Part shown: positions 13,801 to 21,320 of the stretch, piece after piece
How positions within the stretch are numbered: the stretch's first letter is position 1
Layout of the letters: every line of letters begins with the position of its first letter
Source of the DNA: Streptomyces radicis
GTDB lineage: Bacteria; Actinomycetota; Actinomycetes; Streptomycetales; Streptomycetaceae
Direction of reading: 5' to 3'
Length of the DNA stretch: 64,000 bases
Assembly: GCF_003626575.1 (NCBI RefSeq)
Contig: NZ_RBDY01000015.1
Coordinates: 62,001 to 126,000, forward strand
Notes under the pieces: generated by a model
Seen by the model: the letters and a program-made list of their open reading frames with translations, nothing else
What the model was told of the DNA's origin: nothing
The model's database searches: none
Program-made: the position numbers and the translations under genes

Positions 13801-16283
13801 ACGACCAGCGCGTCGGGCAGCGTCTCGCGCAGCCCGAGCCGCAGCACGGGGTGCGGGCTCGACTCCACGAACGTGCCGTAGCCCTCGTCCGCCATCGTCC
13901 TGAGCGTCGCCTCGAAGAGCACGGGCCTGCGGAGGTTGGCGTACCAGTACTCGGCGTCCAGGCTCGCGGTGTTGACGGCCGTGCCGGTGACCGTCGAGTA
14001 GAACGCGACGTCGCACGCGCGCGGCTCCACCTCGGCGAGCTGGTCGAGCAGCGGCTCCCTGATGGCCTCCACATGCGGCGAGTGGGAGGCGAAGTCCACG
14101 GCGGGCACGGCCTTCGCGCGGACGCCTTCCCCCTCGCAGCGGGCCAGCAGCTCCACCACGGCCTCGGGCGTCCCCGCCACGATCGTGGTGCCGGGGCCGT
14201 TGATCGCGGCGACGCTCAGGGCCTCGCCGAACGGGGCGATGTACTCCGCGACCCGGTTCGCCGCGAGCGGCAGCGACGCCATCGCCCCGGTGCCCGAGAG
14301 CGACATGATCGTCCGGCTGCGCAGCGCCACGATCCTTGCGGCGTCCGCCAGGTCGAGCGCGCCCGCGATGTGCGCCGCGGCGACCTCGCCCTGCGAGTGC
14401 CCGACGACCGCGTCGGGGCGCACGCCGAGCGACTCCCACACCCGGGCCAGCGAGACCATCACCGCGAACAGCGTGGGCTGGACGACATCCGCCCGCTCGA
14501 GCGACGGCGCGCCGGGGGCGCCGGTGAGCGTGTCGAGCAGCGACCAGTCGGTGAACGGGGCGAGCGCGGTGGCGCACGCCTCGATCGAGGCGCGGAACAC
14601 CGTTGAGCCGCGAAGCAGTTCGCGCGCCATCCCCTCCCACTGCGAGCCCTGCCCCGGGAAGACGAGCGCGACCTTGCCGCGGTCGCCCATGGCGCCCGTG
14701 ACGAGCCCCGGCGCCTCGGTCCCGGCGCGCAACGCCGCGAGCTGGGCGCCGTGGTCGGGGCCGAGCAGCACCGCGCGGCGCTCGAAGTGCGTGCGCGTGG
14801 TCGCGAGCGACCAGCCGGTGTCGAACGCGTCGGCGCCCGTCGACGTCAGGTCGGCCAGCCGCCCCGCCTGGGCGCGCAGGGCCGCATCGGTGCGCCCCGA
14901 CACCGGCCAGGGAACGAGCGGGATCTCAGGCTCGCCCTCCCGCGGCGCGCCCTCGGGGGCGCCGCCGTCGGGCGCCTCGCCGAGCACGACATGGCAGTTG
15001 GTCCCGCCCACGCCGAACGAGCTGACCCCGGCGAGCAGCGGCGCGTCGGGCCACGGGCCCGCGGCCGTCGGGACGCGCAGGTTCAGCGCCTCGGGGTCGA
15101 TGCGGGGGTGGGGTGTCTCGTAGTTGAGGCTCGCCGGGATCTCGCGGTGCCTGATGCTCAGCGCCGTCTTGATGAGCCCGACGATTCCGGCGGCGCCCTC
15201 CAGGTGGCCGACGTTCGTCTTGGCCGAGCCGACCAGGACGGGCGAGCCCGCGGGGCGCGCGCTGCCGTACGTGGCGCCCACGCCCGCCGCCTCGAGCGGG
15301 TCGCCCGTCGGGGTGCCCGTGCCGTGCAGCTCCACATAGCGCACCAGCGCCGGGTCGACGCCCGCGTCCTCGCACGCCCGCCGCAGGACCGCGGCCTGGG
15401 CCTCGGCGCTCGGCACGGTGAGCCCTGCGGTGGCGCCGTCGTTGTTGACCGCGCTGCCGAGGATGACCCCGTACACCCGGTCGCCGTCGCGCACCGCGTG
15501 CGCCAGCGGCTTGAGCACCACGACGCCGCCGCCCTCGCCGCGGACATAGCCGTTGGCCCGCGCGTCGAACGTGAAGGAGCGCCCGTCCGGCGACAACCCC
15601 CCGAACCTGCCCGCCACTTCGGCGCTCTCGGGCGCGAAGTTGAGCGCCACGCCGCCCGCCAGCGCCAGGGTGGTCTCGCCCTTGCGGAGGCTCTCCACGG
15701 CCAGGTGCACGGCCACGAGCGACGAGGACTGCGCGGAGTCGACCGCCAGGCTCGGGCCGCGCAGGCCGAGCGCGTAGGAGACGCGGTTGGCGATGACGCC
15801 GCGGTTCAGGCCCGGCAGCGAGTGCTGCGTGACCGCGCCGCCCCGCTGGGCGAGCGCCGCGTAGTCACCCGCGATGGCCCCGACGACGACGCCCGTCGCG
15901 CTGCCACGCAGCGTCTCGGGAACGATGCCCGCGTCCTCGAGCGCCTCCCAGGCGAGCTCCGCGAACAGCCGCTGCTGAGGGTCGATCGCCACGGCCTCGC
16001 GCGGGGAGATCCCGAAGAACGCCGCGTCGAACCGGTCCACCCGGTCGAGGAACCCTCCGTACCGCAGGCCCGCCCGATGCCGTTCATCCGCGTCGGGCAT
16101 GACCGCGTCCGCGTCCCAGCGCTCGGGCGGCACCTCGGTGATCGCGCTGCGCCCGGCGCGCAGCAGCTCCCAGAAGGCGCCCGGGTCGGGCGCCTGCGGG
16201 AGACGACACGACAGGCCGGTGATGGCGATGGCATCAGTACCGTGCACAAGCTCACTCGTCATGGTGCCGAGCGCCTCCCTCAT
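4890..16283 (-). CDS. Modular type I PKS: KSQ-AT-ACP / KS-AT-DH-KR-ACP / KS-AT-DH(N-half)
   Basis: The protein has 3797 residues. The loading module has a KS with Gln185 in place of the active Cys (DSAQSSS), the KSQ decarboxylase type. Its AT (Ser630, GHSQG; FASH at 731-734) is closest to methylmalonyl ATs; the ACP Ser is 968. Module 1 has KS Cys1202, AT Ser1644 (GHSIG, HAFH: malonyl type), DH His1938 (HVVFGTAVMP) and Asp2105, a B-type KR (LDD, Tyr2549) and ACP Ser2717. Module 2 has KS Cys2962, AT Ser3409 (GHSIG, HAFH) and then only the N-terminal DH hotdog with His3708 (HIVMGTVVLP). The chain ends at 3797 before the DH Asp half, KR or ACP, which matches the start of the protein at 1537. The start codon could instead be the ATG eight codons later (MTSELV). 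Confidence 0.95.
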   Translation of the reverse strand: MREALGTMTSELVHGTDAIAITGLSCRLPQAPDPGAFWELLRAGRSAITEVPPERWDADAVMPDADERHRAGLRYGGFLDRVDRFDAAFFGISPREAVAIDPQQRLFAELAWEALEDAGIVPETLRGSATGVVVGAIAGDYAALAQRGGAVTQHSLPGLNRGVIANRVSYALGLRGPSLAVDSAQSSSLVAVHLAVESLRKGETTLALAGGVALNFAPESAEVAGRFGGLSPDGRSFTFDARANGYVRGEGGGVVVLKPLAHAVRDGDRVYGVILGSAVNNDGATAGLTVPSAEAQAAVLRRACEDAGVDPALVRYVELHGTGTPTGDPLEAAGVGATYGSARPAGSPVLVGSAKTNVGHLEGAAGIVGLIKTALSIRHREIPASLNYETPHPRIDPEALNLRVPTAAGPWPDAPLLAGVSSFGVGGTNCHVVLGEAPDGGAPEGAPREGEPEIPLVPWPVSGRTDAALRAQAGRLADLTSTGADAFDTGWSLATTRTHFERRAVLLGPDHGAQLAALRAGTEAPGLVTGAMGDRGKVALVFPGQGSQWEGMARELLRGSTVFRASIEACATALAPFTDWSLLDTLTGAPGAPSLERADVVQPTLFAVMVSLARVWESLGVRPDAVVGHSQGEVAAAHIAGALDLADAARIVALRSRTIMSLSGTGAMASLPLAANRVAEYIAPFGEALSVAAINGPGTTIVAGTPEAVVELLARCEGEGVRAKAVPAVDFASHSPHVEAIREPLLDQLAEVEPRACDVAFYSTVTGTAVNTASLDAEYWYANLRRPVLFEATLRTMADEGYGTFVESSPHPVLRLGLRETLPDALVVGSLRRNEAPWPLLLASLAELHVNGVPVDWSAVFAGRTPRRVPLPTYAFQRERHWPEVTTAFEHVARAADAEPREELTQEPPAEARGGSAPWAERIAGLPEESREREALALVRLRTALVLGHLSTDSVDVDRAFRDLGMDSTLAVQLRQSLNDATGLALPDSAVYDHPSPTRLARRLCELALGDDASAGDSAARTAAGADADDPVVVVGMACRFPGGAGSPEGLWRLVDNGTDAISPFPDDRGWDLKGLYDPEPGVRGKTYTRHGGFLDVAAEFDAEFFGISPREATAMDPQQRVLLQIAWEAFERAGIDPGGLHGSGTGVFVGAMSQEYGPRLHEGDEGLGGYLLTGTTASVASGRLAYTFGLEGPAVTIDTACSSSLVALHQAAQALRAGECSLALAGGVTIMATPGMFVEFGQQRGLASDGRCKSYAAAADGTTWGEGAGMIVLERLSDARRNGHPVLAVIRGSAVNQDGASNGLTAPNGPSQQRVITQALASAGLTPHDVDAVEGHGTGTSLGDPIEAQALLATYGQGREEPLWLGSLKSNIGHAQAAAGIGGVIKMIEAMRHGVLPMTLHVDEPSPRIDWASGRIELLTEARAWPETDHPRRAAVSSFGISGTNAHLILEQAPDQPAETAAVPEAPEGGVVPWVLSARSEDALKDQARRLRDHLAARPGLAPAAIGHALATTRAHLPHRAAVVAADRAAFERALDALGRGEPSPALVRGTPRPGGTAFLFTGQGSQRLGMGRELYAAFPAFARAFDDVCAVLDGVVRDVMWGDREALDRTEFTQPAIFAVEVALFRLLESWGVRPDFLAGHSIGELAAAHVAGVFSLEDAAVLITARGALMGALPPGGAMVAVEATEDEVTPYLTGRVGLAAVNGPTSVVLSGTEDAVTAVVERLGERRAKRLKVSHAFHSPLMDPMLEDFRQVAEAMEYARPVIPVVADGDVATPEYWVRHVRGTVRFADAVTRLEAEGVTRYLELGPDGILTAMTRQSLARADAATVVPTLHRDREEPHALVTALGRLHAHGVPVDWAGVFGGAPAPALDLPTYPFRRSRYWLPTPRPTAGADGLGLAATGHPLLTTAVELPDPGGLLLTGRVNASEPAWATEHVVFGTAVMPGVAFVDMLLHAAARVDRPRILDLTHHVFLALPERGALQLRVLVRPEDDAGRRTFAVHSRPEDAPRDADWTCHVTGTLGLAGDGAPAAPGPEAAWPPASAESVPTEGFYRRIAEAGFGYGPLFQGLTAAWRDGDTLYAEVALPSGVAPGGYGVHPGLLDSALHPVALASPDAPADGTLLVPFSWSGVTLHASGARALRVTLARPGPETVALTVTDASGAPVLTADSLVLRPVGADQLAAARPERDGALHEVAWRSLPAPERATTPPDGAGWAVVGSADDRHVAALAASLGRATETHPDADALRAALRAGAEGARTVVVPGTAWAAADGADPAEAAHAATRLALALAQAVLAEGGADCRLVVLTEGAVATGADAGPGANGADPAAAAVWGLIRSAQSEHPDRFTLLDLDGSRASREALVAGLATGESQLAVREGRFLVPRLAGLGEGAPPAAPFDARRTVLVTGGTGALGALLARHLVTRRGVRRLLLTSRRGPEAAGTLVDELTALGADVTVAACDVADPDALAALLASLPDEHPLGAVVHCAGVLDDGVVTALAPERLDAVLRPKADGAWNLHRATRDADLDAFVLFSSAVGTLGSPGQANYAAANAFLDALAEHRRAAGLPATSLAWGLWESGMADTLDERDLARMSRGGLAPMPEERALALFDAALAAERAVLVPAALDGAAARAQRASSPLSPLLAELFPAKDQPARRESAPAPDAPLRRRLAGQPEAEQRRLLLDFLAEHVAAVLGHASPPALDPGSPFRELGFDSLSGIELLLVLGEETGLHLPSTMLFDHPTPDALISHLRDELVDDEAAPDDDAPPFAARAASAPEAARPTPADDEPIAVVGMGCRFPGGVSTPEELWRLVADERDAVGAFPDNRGWDVEGLYDPDPDAPGKTYAREGGFLYDADRFDPEFFGISPREALALDPQQRLILETAWESLESTGIDPTTLHATSTGVFTGVVTQEYVSLTHRGSERVEGYLLTGTTASVASGRVAYTLGLEGPAVTVDTACSSSLVALHLACQAIRQGECDMALAGGATVMANAGMFLEFSRQRGLAPDGRCKSFAAAADGVAWAEGAGMIVLERLSDARRNGHPVLAVIRGSAVNQDGASNGLTAPNGPSQQRVIAQALASAGLTPHDVDAVEGHGTGTSLGDPIEAQALLATYGRDRQEPLWLGSLKSNIGHAQAAAGIGGVIKMIEAMRHGVLPRTLHVDEPSPHIDWTTGNIRLLTEARAWPETDHPRRAAVSSFGISGTNAHLILEQAPDQPAETAAAPTPHGPVPWILSAKTAEALPHQAERLLDHVTEHPDLHPADIAYSLATARTAFEHHAAVVGTERDDLIARLRALVHDPSSATVRTGPPTERVAFLFTGQGAQHAGMGRRLHATYPTYRAAFDEVCATLDRHLEAERPLRDVVFGDDPALIDRTRWTQPALFALQTALTRLLADDFGVTPTHVIGHSIGEIAAAHTAGILSLDDACRLVAARGTLMQALPAGGAMIAVEATEDEVTPHLTDLVGIAAINGPRAVVLSGDEAEVTAIAGEFAGRGRRTRRLTVSHAFHSPLMEPMLDDFWLTAQLLTYRQPRIPLVSTVTGRPLGSDVADATYWTDHIRATTRFHDGLMALQGLGVTTFLEIGPDAVLTALARRALPQATAVPLLRPRHDEPDDLVRGLAQVHACGVPVDWEGFIGGSGARGVALPTYAFQRRRYWLEAPEPAGSAAGLGLESASHPLLATATELPDGSHLFTGRVALAGHAWLGDHIVMGTVVLPGTAFVELAFHAARTVGSDEIAELVLNAPVTFGSQGAALLQVIVGPEEPTGRALTIRSRAEGDHSWTENATGTLSALATVS
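6619..7210 (-). repeat. KS2 copy of a near-identical tract shared with KS1
   Basis: This stretch, from the end of KS2 back into its middle, aligns without gaps to 11899-12490 at a constant offset of 5280 bases. Several 60-base lines are identical or almost so (6661, 6841, 6961 and 7141 against 11941, 12121, 12241 and 12421). The flanking KS sequence is clearly more divergent. This suggests recent gene conversion or module duplication. Confidence 0.85.
11899..12490 (-). repeat. KS1 copy of the near-identical KS tract
   Basis: This is the partner of 6619-7210. It encodes the C-terminal half of KS1 and the start of the KS-AT linker (EQAPDQPAETAA in both copies). Confidence 0.85.
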
Positions 16284-16323
16284 CGCGCTCCGAAAACGCC
16301 GGCGTCCGGCGTTCGTCCTGAGG

Positions 16324-16333
16324 GACGATCGTC
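16324..16333. promoter_or_regulatory. Palindrome in the divergent region upstream of the PKS
   Basis: GACGATCGTC is a perfect 10-bp palindrome, 41 bases upstream of the PKS start in the gap shared with the forward membrane-protein gene. It could be an operator for the PKS gene. No matching regulator gene lies in this part of the window. Confidence 0.3.
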
Positions 16334-16453
16334 TGTCCCCCCGCCCGTCCCTAGCTACCCGTAAGGCCCCCTAGGGCCGCCGGCGCGTCCGAGGGGTGGT
16401 GCCGGGGCGGGGGTGCCGGGACGATGGGGGTCGGTCGAGCCGAGGCGGGGGAC

Positions 16454-17863
16454 ATGCGGAGCTATGCGGGTGTGCTGGTCGGCAAGCTCATCTTCTGCGC
16501 GATCTGCCTGTGTCCGGCGCCGATCGCCCTCGTCGTGGGATTCGCCGCCTGGCGCGACGGCGAGGACTGGGCCTGGATCGCGCTCCTCATCGGGCTGGTC
16601 GGCTCGGTCCTGATCGTCGTCGTGGCCCTGAGGGCCACGCGGAACGAGGTCCCCCGGATCTCGCGCGGGGACCTGCTGAGGGACACGGACGTCTCCTACG
16701 GGGACGACACCTTTGTGCTGTGGGCGCCACGGTCCCCCGCGGGCTCCGCGCGGGCGCGACTGGCGCGGGCGGACGTCCTGGAGGCGTCCCTGGTGCGCTA
16801 CAGCCCCGAGGGCGAGGCGACCTTCACGACCTACGGCGGCGACCACGCCCCCGACGAGTTCACGCCGCTGATCAGGCTGAGACTGCGGGTCCACGGCTCC
16901 GAGGAAGCCGAGGACGCCGAGGGCTCCGACGCGTTCGAGGTCACGGGCGAGTGCCGGGTGCCGTCCGTGTGCCTGTCGGCGGTCACGGCTGGCCGCCTGG
17001 CCGTCCTCGTCGAGCCCGCCGGGCCGGGGGCCGATCGCAAGGTCGTGCCCCTGTGGCCGCGCAGCGCCCTCCTGGCGGGCACGCGAACGTGCCGGGTGAT
17101 CGACATCGAGGGCCGGACGACCGAGGTGACCGGGCGCCCCGGTCGCCTGCTGCGGCAGATGCGGATCTTCCGGTCGGCCGGAGGCGTCGAGATGATCGGC
17201 GACACGATCGACCTCCGGCGCCTGGACGCGGACACGGCGGCGCGTTGCACCGCCCTGGCCGAGCGGTACCGCGCCCACCCCGAGGACCGGGCGCCGGTGA
17301 CCGAGCCCGGCGAGGAGGCGCGGTGGATCGTGGACCAACTGCCCGGCGAGCCTGGGGCGTTCGGCTCGGTCGGCCGACGGTGGTCGCGCCGCGGCGGTGT
17401 GCTGGTGCGGGCCCGCTTCCTGAAGATGGCCGCCACGCACACGTTCCAGGACCATGGCCCGGTCCTCGACACGGTGCTGCGCGTCCGACCGGCCGATGGC
17501 ACACCCCCGTTCGACGCCGCCAGGCGGCTGACCGTGCCGATGGACTACCTCGCGGTCCTGCACCGCACCAGGGAGGTCGTCCTCAGCGTCAGCCCGAACG
17601 GCCGGTGGTACACCATCGACTGGGCCCGCACCAATCTGCTCGCCGGCACCACCGCGGCCAAGGTCATCGCGCCCGACGGCCAGGAGTTCCCCCTGACGGG
17701 ACGCCCCGAGGTGATCTGGGCCCTGATGAACCTGCTGGCCTCCCACGCCCTCGCGAACCCGACGCCCGTCCTCGACCTCCGCAAGCCCCGGATGAACGCG
17801 GTGGCGGGAACGTCGATGGACGTGGTGAGGCCACTGAGCGACCCGCCCTACCGGGTCAGATAG
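16454..17863 (+). CDS. Two-helix membrane protein of unknown function
   Basis: The protein has 469 residues from the ATG at 16454, which follows GAGGCGGGGG; an in-frame ATG ten codons upstream has a poorer site. The N-terminus has two hydrophobic helices (about 5-27 and 35-57, separated by AAWRDGEDWAW). A long soluble beta-rich region follows, without a motif I can name. Two VPMDYLAVLH/WYTIDW-type stretches suggest repeated beta folds, as in membrane-anchored proteins of the DUF3592 kind, but I do not assign a function. Its stop overlaps the convergent subtilisin stop by 16 bases. It lies just outside the PKS cluster and shows no link to it. Confidence 0.75.
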   Translation: MRSYAGVLVGKLIFCAICLCPAPIALVVGFAAWRDGEDWAWIALLIGLVGSVLIVVVALRATRNEVPRISRGDLLRDTDVSYGDDTFVLWAPRSPAGSARARLARADVLEASLVRYSPEGEATFTTYGGDHAPDEFTPLIRLRLRVHGSEEAEDAEGSDAFEVTGECRVPSVCLSAVTAGRLAVLVEPAGPGADRKVVPLWPRSALLAGTRTCRVIDIEGRTTEVTGRPGRLLRQMRIFRSAGGVEMIGDTIDLRRLDADTAARCTALAERYRAHPEDRAPVTEPGEEARWIVDQLPGEPGAFGSVGRRWSRRGGVLVRARFLKMAATHTFQDHGPVLDTVLRVRPADGTPPFDAARRLTVPMDYLAVLHRTREVVLSVSPNGRWYTIDWARTNLLAGTTAAKVIAPDGQEFPLTGRPEVIWALMNLLASHALANPTPVLDLRKPRMNAVAGTSMDVVRPLSDPPYRVR

Positions 17864-20800
17864 GCGTCGAGGATCGTCTGGCGCGTGGTGTTCCCCTCCG
17901 CGCCTGAGACCTCGGCCCTGAGCGAGACGCTGCCGCCCGCGGCCGGGTTGGTCACCGTCACCTCGCCGTCCACGACGGGGAGTTCGTCCCACGTCTCACC
18001 GCGGTCGAGGGAGACCTCGACGGACAGCGACCCGCGGCCGCCCTCGACGGTCACCGGGACCGCGAACGCCTCTCCCGCCGGGGCGGAGCTGTCCGGTGCC
18101 AGCTCCGGGGTGAAGCGCGCGACCGGGACGGACAGCTCCTCCGGCTCCTCGCCTGGCGCGTGCGCCGAGGTGAAGGAGAACGCCGTGGTCACCTCGGTGC
18201 TGACGCCCACCGAAGGGTCGCGCCCGACGCGGGTGACCCACTCGTACGCGGCCTCGTCCGGCGGGACGTCGAAGCGCACACAGCTCTGGAGGTACGGCGG
18301 AAACAGCTCCCAGCCCTGGCAGTGGCGGGCGTCCTCCGTGGTCAGGAGGACCTCGCCGTCGCGGAGCAGCGTGATCGACAGCTCGTCGTAGCGGCCGCTG
18401 AAGAGGTGGTTCCCCCGGCCGTCGGTGAACAGGTCGAGCTCGGCCGAGAGGCGGTCGCCCTGGCGCGTCAGCCCTTCGCCGGGGCCCAGGTGGGGGCCGA
18501 AGACGCCGATGCCCAGGGCGAGTTCATGGCGTTCGCCCGCGGCGTAGCGCCGGGTCCCGGTCTGGTAGGTGCCGTCCGACTCGCCGTCGGGGGTGTACTG
18601 GTCCACGCCGACGGCCCAGCCCATGCCGTTCGCCCTGACGTACTCCGTGGTGGACCGCGGCAGGGCGTGGCCCGGCTCGTCGACCGCGGAGACGCTGGTC
18701 GCGGGGCCGGTCTCGGGCCAGACGAGCGTGTACCCCAGCCGCCCCTCGGCCCATGCCCCCTGCTCGACGGTCAGCTCGGCCATCTCCTCCTCGTCGAGAT
18801 GGTCGGCCAGGCCCGTGAAGAAGCTCCCCCCGCGGGCGTAGGAGGTGTGGTAACGCCCCTCCGCCCCCGTCCAGCCCGCGCTGACGAAGGACCGGAAGTC
18901 GGCCTCGGGCACCTCGGGTCCCAGGTGCTTCGTGCGGAAGCCCTCGGGGAGGTCCCCCGGCAGGATGGCCGTGCTCCCATAGCCGTCGCGGTCGGTGTAG
19001 CCGATGATCAGATTGGCCTGGACGGCGTCTTCCGCGAACACCGAAAGGTCGATCTCCCGGCCCTTCCGCGCGTCGAACGTGAGGGTCGTGTCCTCGGTGA
19101 TCTCAAGCAGCGGCCGCATGAACGACTCGCCTCCGACGAGGGTGAGGTCCTCGTCCACGACGAACCCTTCGAGCCGGGCGGCGTAGTCGCCCGGGGGCAC
19201 CCTGAGGGTGGCGGTGTCGGCGGCGCTCCGCGCGTCCGCGCCCGCGCTGTGCGACAGCGTGCGGACCGTGTCGTCGGCGAGGCCCTGGAGGGAGAAGCCC
19301 CACTCGGGGTGCGGCCCGCCGTCGCGGCCGATGGCCTCGACGGTCAGCTCGTAACGCTCGCCCTCCCGGTGCACCGCGCCCGCGGTGCGGACCGAAGGGC
19401 CGCCGCCGTCGGCGGGGTTCGCGGTGACGAGGACGCTGTAGTCGCCGTCGACGTCGCCGCCGAGCCGGGTGTCGGCGGTGACCTCGACCGCGGCCGTGCC
19501 CCCCGCGGGCACGGTGACCCGCTCGGCGCCCAGCGTGAACATCCCTTCGGGCGCCGCCCCACCCGCCGGGCCGCGGCTCGTCAGCCCGAGGTCCAGGGTG
19601 ACGTCCACGTCGCCGAGGTTGCGGTAGGTCAACGCCCGGGCGATCGGCTCGTCGTCCTCGTGCGGCCACAGCGCGGACCCGAAGCCCAGCGACACCGGCT
19701 CGGCGATCACCGTCTGCTCGACGGCACTCGCCACGTCGACGCGTCCCGAGCCCTGCTCGAACGCCCCCAGCCCCGGGTTCGGCTCGGCGGAGCCGACCAG
19801 CGCGGCCTTCACCTGTGCCCCGGTCCAGTCGGGGTGCCGCTGGAGCAGCAGCGCCGCCGCGCCCGCCACATGGGGCGCCGCCATCGATGTGCCGTCAAGG
19901 GCGATGTAGCCGTCGGCCACCGGCTCGTTCTCCCCGGTGAGCACGCTGCCGTCGGCCGCCGCCGCGCCGATGGCGACGCCCGGCGCCGTCAGATCGGGCT
20001 TGACCGCGAAGTCGCCCTGGCGCGGGCCCGTTCCCGAGAAGTCGGCCAGCGCGTCCGCGTCGTCGACCGCGCCGACCGCGAGGGCCGCGTCGGCCGTGGC
20101 GGGGCTGGAGACCTGGCCAGGGCCCGCGTTGCCCGCGGCGATCACGAACAGCGCGCCGGACTCGGCCGAGAGCCGGTCGACGGCCTCCTCGAGCACGTCG
20201 GGGCCGGGCTCGTCGGCGCTGCCCAGGCTCAGGTTGACGATCCGCGCGTCCTGGGCGACCGCCCACTCCATGCCCTGGACGATCCCCGAGTCGAAGCCCC
20301 AGCCGTCGTCATCGAGGACCTTGGCGTTCAGCAGCCGCGCGCCCGGGGCGACGCCGGTGTAGGCGCCGCCCGAGTGGGCCCCGGTACCCGCGGCGATCGA
20401 CGCGACGTGGGTGCCGTGCCCGTGGTGGTCATGGGCGTCGGGCGTGCCCGCGAAGATGGCCTCGGCGACGACCTTGCCGCCCGCCAGGTCGGGGTGCGAC
20501 GCGTCGATCCCGGTGTCGAGCACCGCGACGGTCACCCCCTCCCCGTCGTGACCCGCCTCCCACGCCTCGGGGGCGCCGATCCTGGCGGTGCTGGTGTCGA
20601 GCGCGGCGCGGTTGAGCCCGTCGAGGGCCAGGGTGGCGATCCCGGAGGACTCGGCCAGGGCGCGCGGGTCGGTCAGCGCGGCCCACACGTCGGCGGCGTC
20701 CTCGTCGGCCACGGTCAGGGCCTCGCCGTTGACGCTCTCCAGCTCGGCCCGCACCTCGGGGCCCCCTTCGCCGAAGAGGCGCGCGGGGCGCTCGCCGTCG

Positions 20801-21177
20801 TAGGTCGCGATGACCGGTATGCCGTCACCGGCCGCCCGCCGATACTGAGGGCGGCTCAACTCCCTTACATCAAAGAGCTGTTGATCGACGACTCCGCGCC
20901 GGATCAGCGGCTCGGCGTCGCTCGGCACCACGAGGAGCCCGCGCTCGGTGCCGCGGACCGAGAAGGCCATGCGCTCCCGGCCCTCGCCGCGGGTCACCGA
21001 CGCCACCTCGCCCTCGGCGTCGAGCAGCACCCGGTCCCCGGTGATCAGGGTGACGCCCGCGGCCGCCCCCGCGGCCCCGACGCCCGGCGCGGGCTCGGCG
21101 CCCGCCGTCGGGGGGATGGTGATCAGGCCTGCCACCACGGCGAACGAGGCGGCCGCGACCTGTACGTGTCGTTTCAT
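17848..21177 (-). CDS. Secreted subtilisin-family (S8) serine peptidase
   Basis: Counted from the ATG at 21177, the protein has 1109 residues. It has a classical signal peptide (MKRHVQVAAASFAVVAGLITI, cleavage near AGAEP), a propeptide, and the S8 catalytic core: Asp221 in VLDTGID, His257 in HGHGTHVAS and Ser431 in GTSMAAPHV, with the oxyanion Asn in AAGNAGPG. About 600 residues of beta-sandwich-like sequence follow, with no sortase or membrane anchor. An alternative GTG start at 21204 adds nine residues (MFSRIGSRR). Neither start has a strong ribosome site, so a leaderless message is possible. It resembles the large secreted subtilisins of Streptomyces. A second one lies at 31918-35697. Confidence 0.92.
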   Translation of the reverse strand: MKRHVQVAAASFAVVAGLITIPPTAGAEPAPGVGAAGAAAGVTLITGDRVLLDAEGEVASVTRGEGRERMAFSVRGTERGLLVVPSDAEPLIRRGVVDQQLFDVRELSRPQYRRAAGDGIPVIATYDGERPARLFGEGGPEVRAELESVNGEALTVADEDAADVWAALTDPRALAESSGIATLALDGLNRAALDTSTARIGAPEAWEAGHDGEGVTVAVLDTGIDASHPDLAGGKVVAEAIFAGTPDAHDHHGHGTHVASIAAGTGAHSGGAYTGVAPGARLLNAKVLDDDGWGFDSGIVQGMEWAVAQDARIVNLSLGSADEPGPDVLEEAVDRLSAESGALFVIAAGNAGPGQVSSPATADAALAVGAVDDADALADFSGTGPRQGDFAVKPDLTAPGVAIGAAAADGSVLTGENEPVADGYIALDGTSMAAPHVAGAAALLLQRHPDWTGAQVKAALVGSAEPNPGLGAFEQGSGRVDVASAVEQTVIAEPVSLGFGSALWPHEDDEPIARALTYRNLGDVDVTLDLGLTSRGPAGGAAPEGMFTLGAERVTVPAGGTAAVEVTADTRLGGDVDGDYSVLVTANPADGGGPSVRTAGAVHREGERYELTVEAIGRDGGPHPEWGFSLQGLADDTVRTLSHSAGADARSAADTATLRVPPGDYAARLEGFVVDEDLTLVGGESFMRPLLEITEDTTLTFDARKGREIDLSVFAEDAVQANLIIGYTDRDGYGSTAILPGDLPEGFRTKHLGPEVPEADFRSFVSAGWTGAEGRYHTSYARGGSFFTGLADHLDEEEMAELTVEQGAWAEGRLGYTLVWPETGPATSVSAVDEPGHALPRSTTEYVRANGMGWAVGVDQYTPDGESDGTYQTGTRRYAAGERHELALGIGVFGPHLGPGEGLTRQGDRLSAELDLFTDGRGNHLFSGRYDELSITLLRDGEVLLTTEDARHCQGWELFPPYLQSCVRFDVPPDEAAYEWVTRVGRDPSVGVSTEVTTAFSFTSAHAPGEEPEELSVPVARFTPELAPDSSAPAGEAFAVPVTVEGGRGSLSVEVSLDRGETWDELPVVDGEVTVTNPAAGGSVSLRAEVSGAEGNTTRQTILDAYLTR

Positions 21178-21320
21178 GCGGCGGGAGCCTATGCGGGAAA
21201 ACACCCCGCGGAACGGTGACGCGAGAAGTCCCGATTTCGATGGCCAGGATCAGGTCAACTTCGGCCGCCCCGACCCCTCCCCGGCGCCAACAGGCAGCCC
21301 TGACCGCTACGTTCGAGCGC

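Noticed and set aside
18160..21219. A 1019-codon forward frame antisense to the first subtilisin
   Set aside because: The reverse frame holds the full S8 triad and signal peptide; the forward translation is low-complexity.
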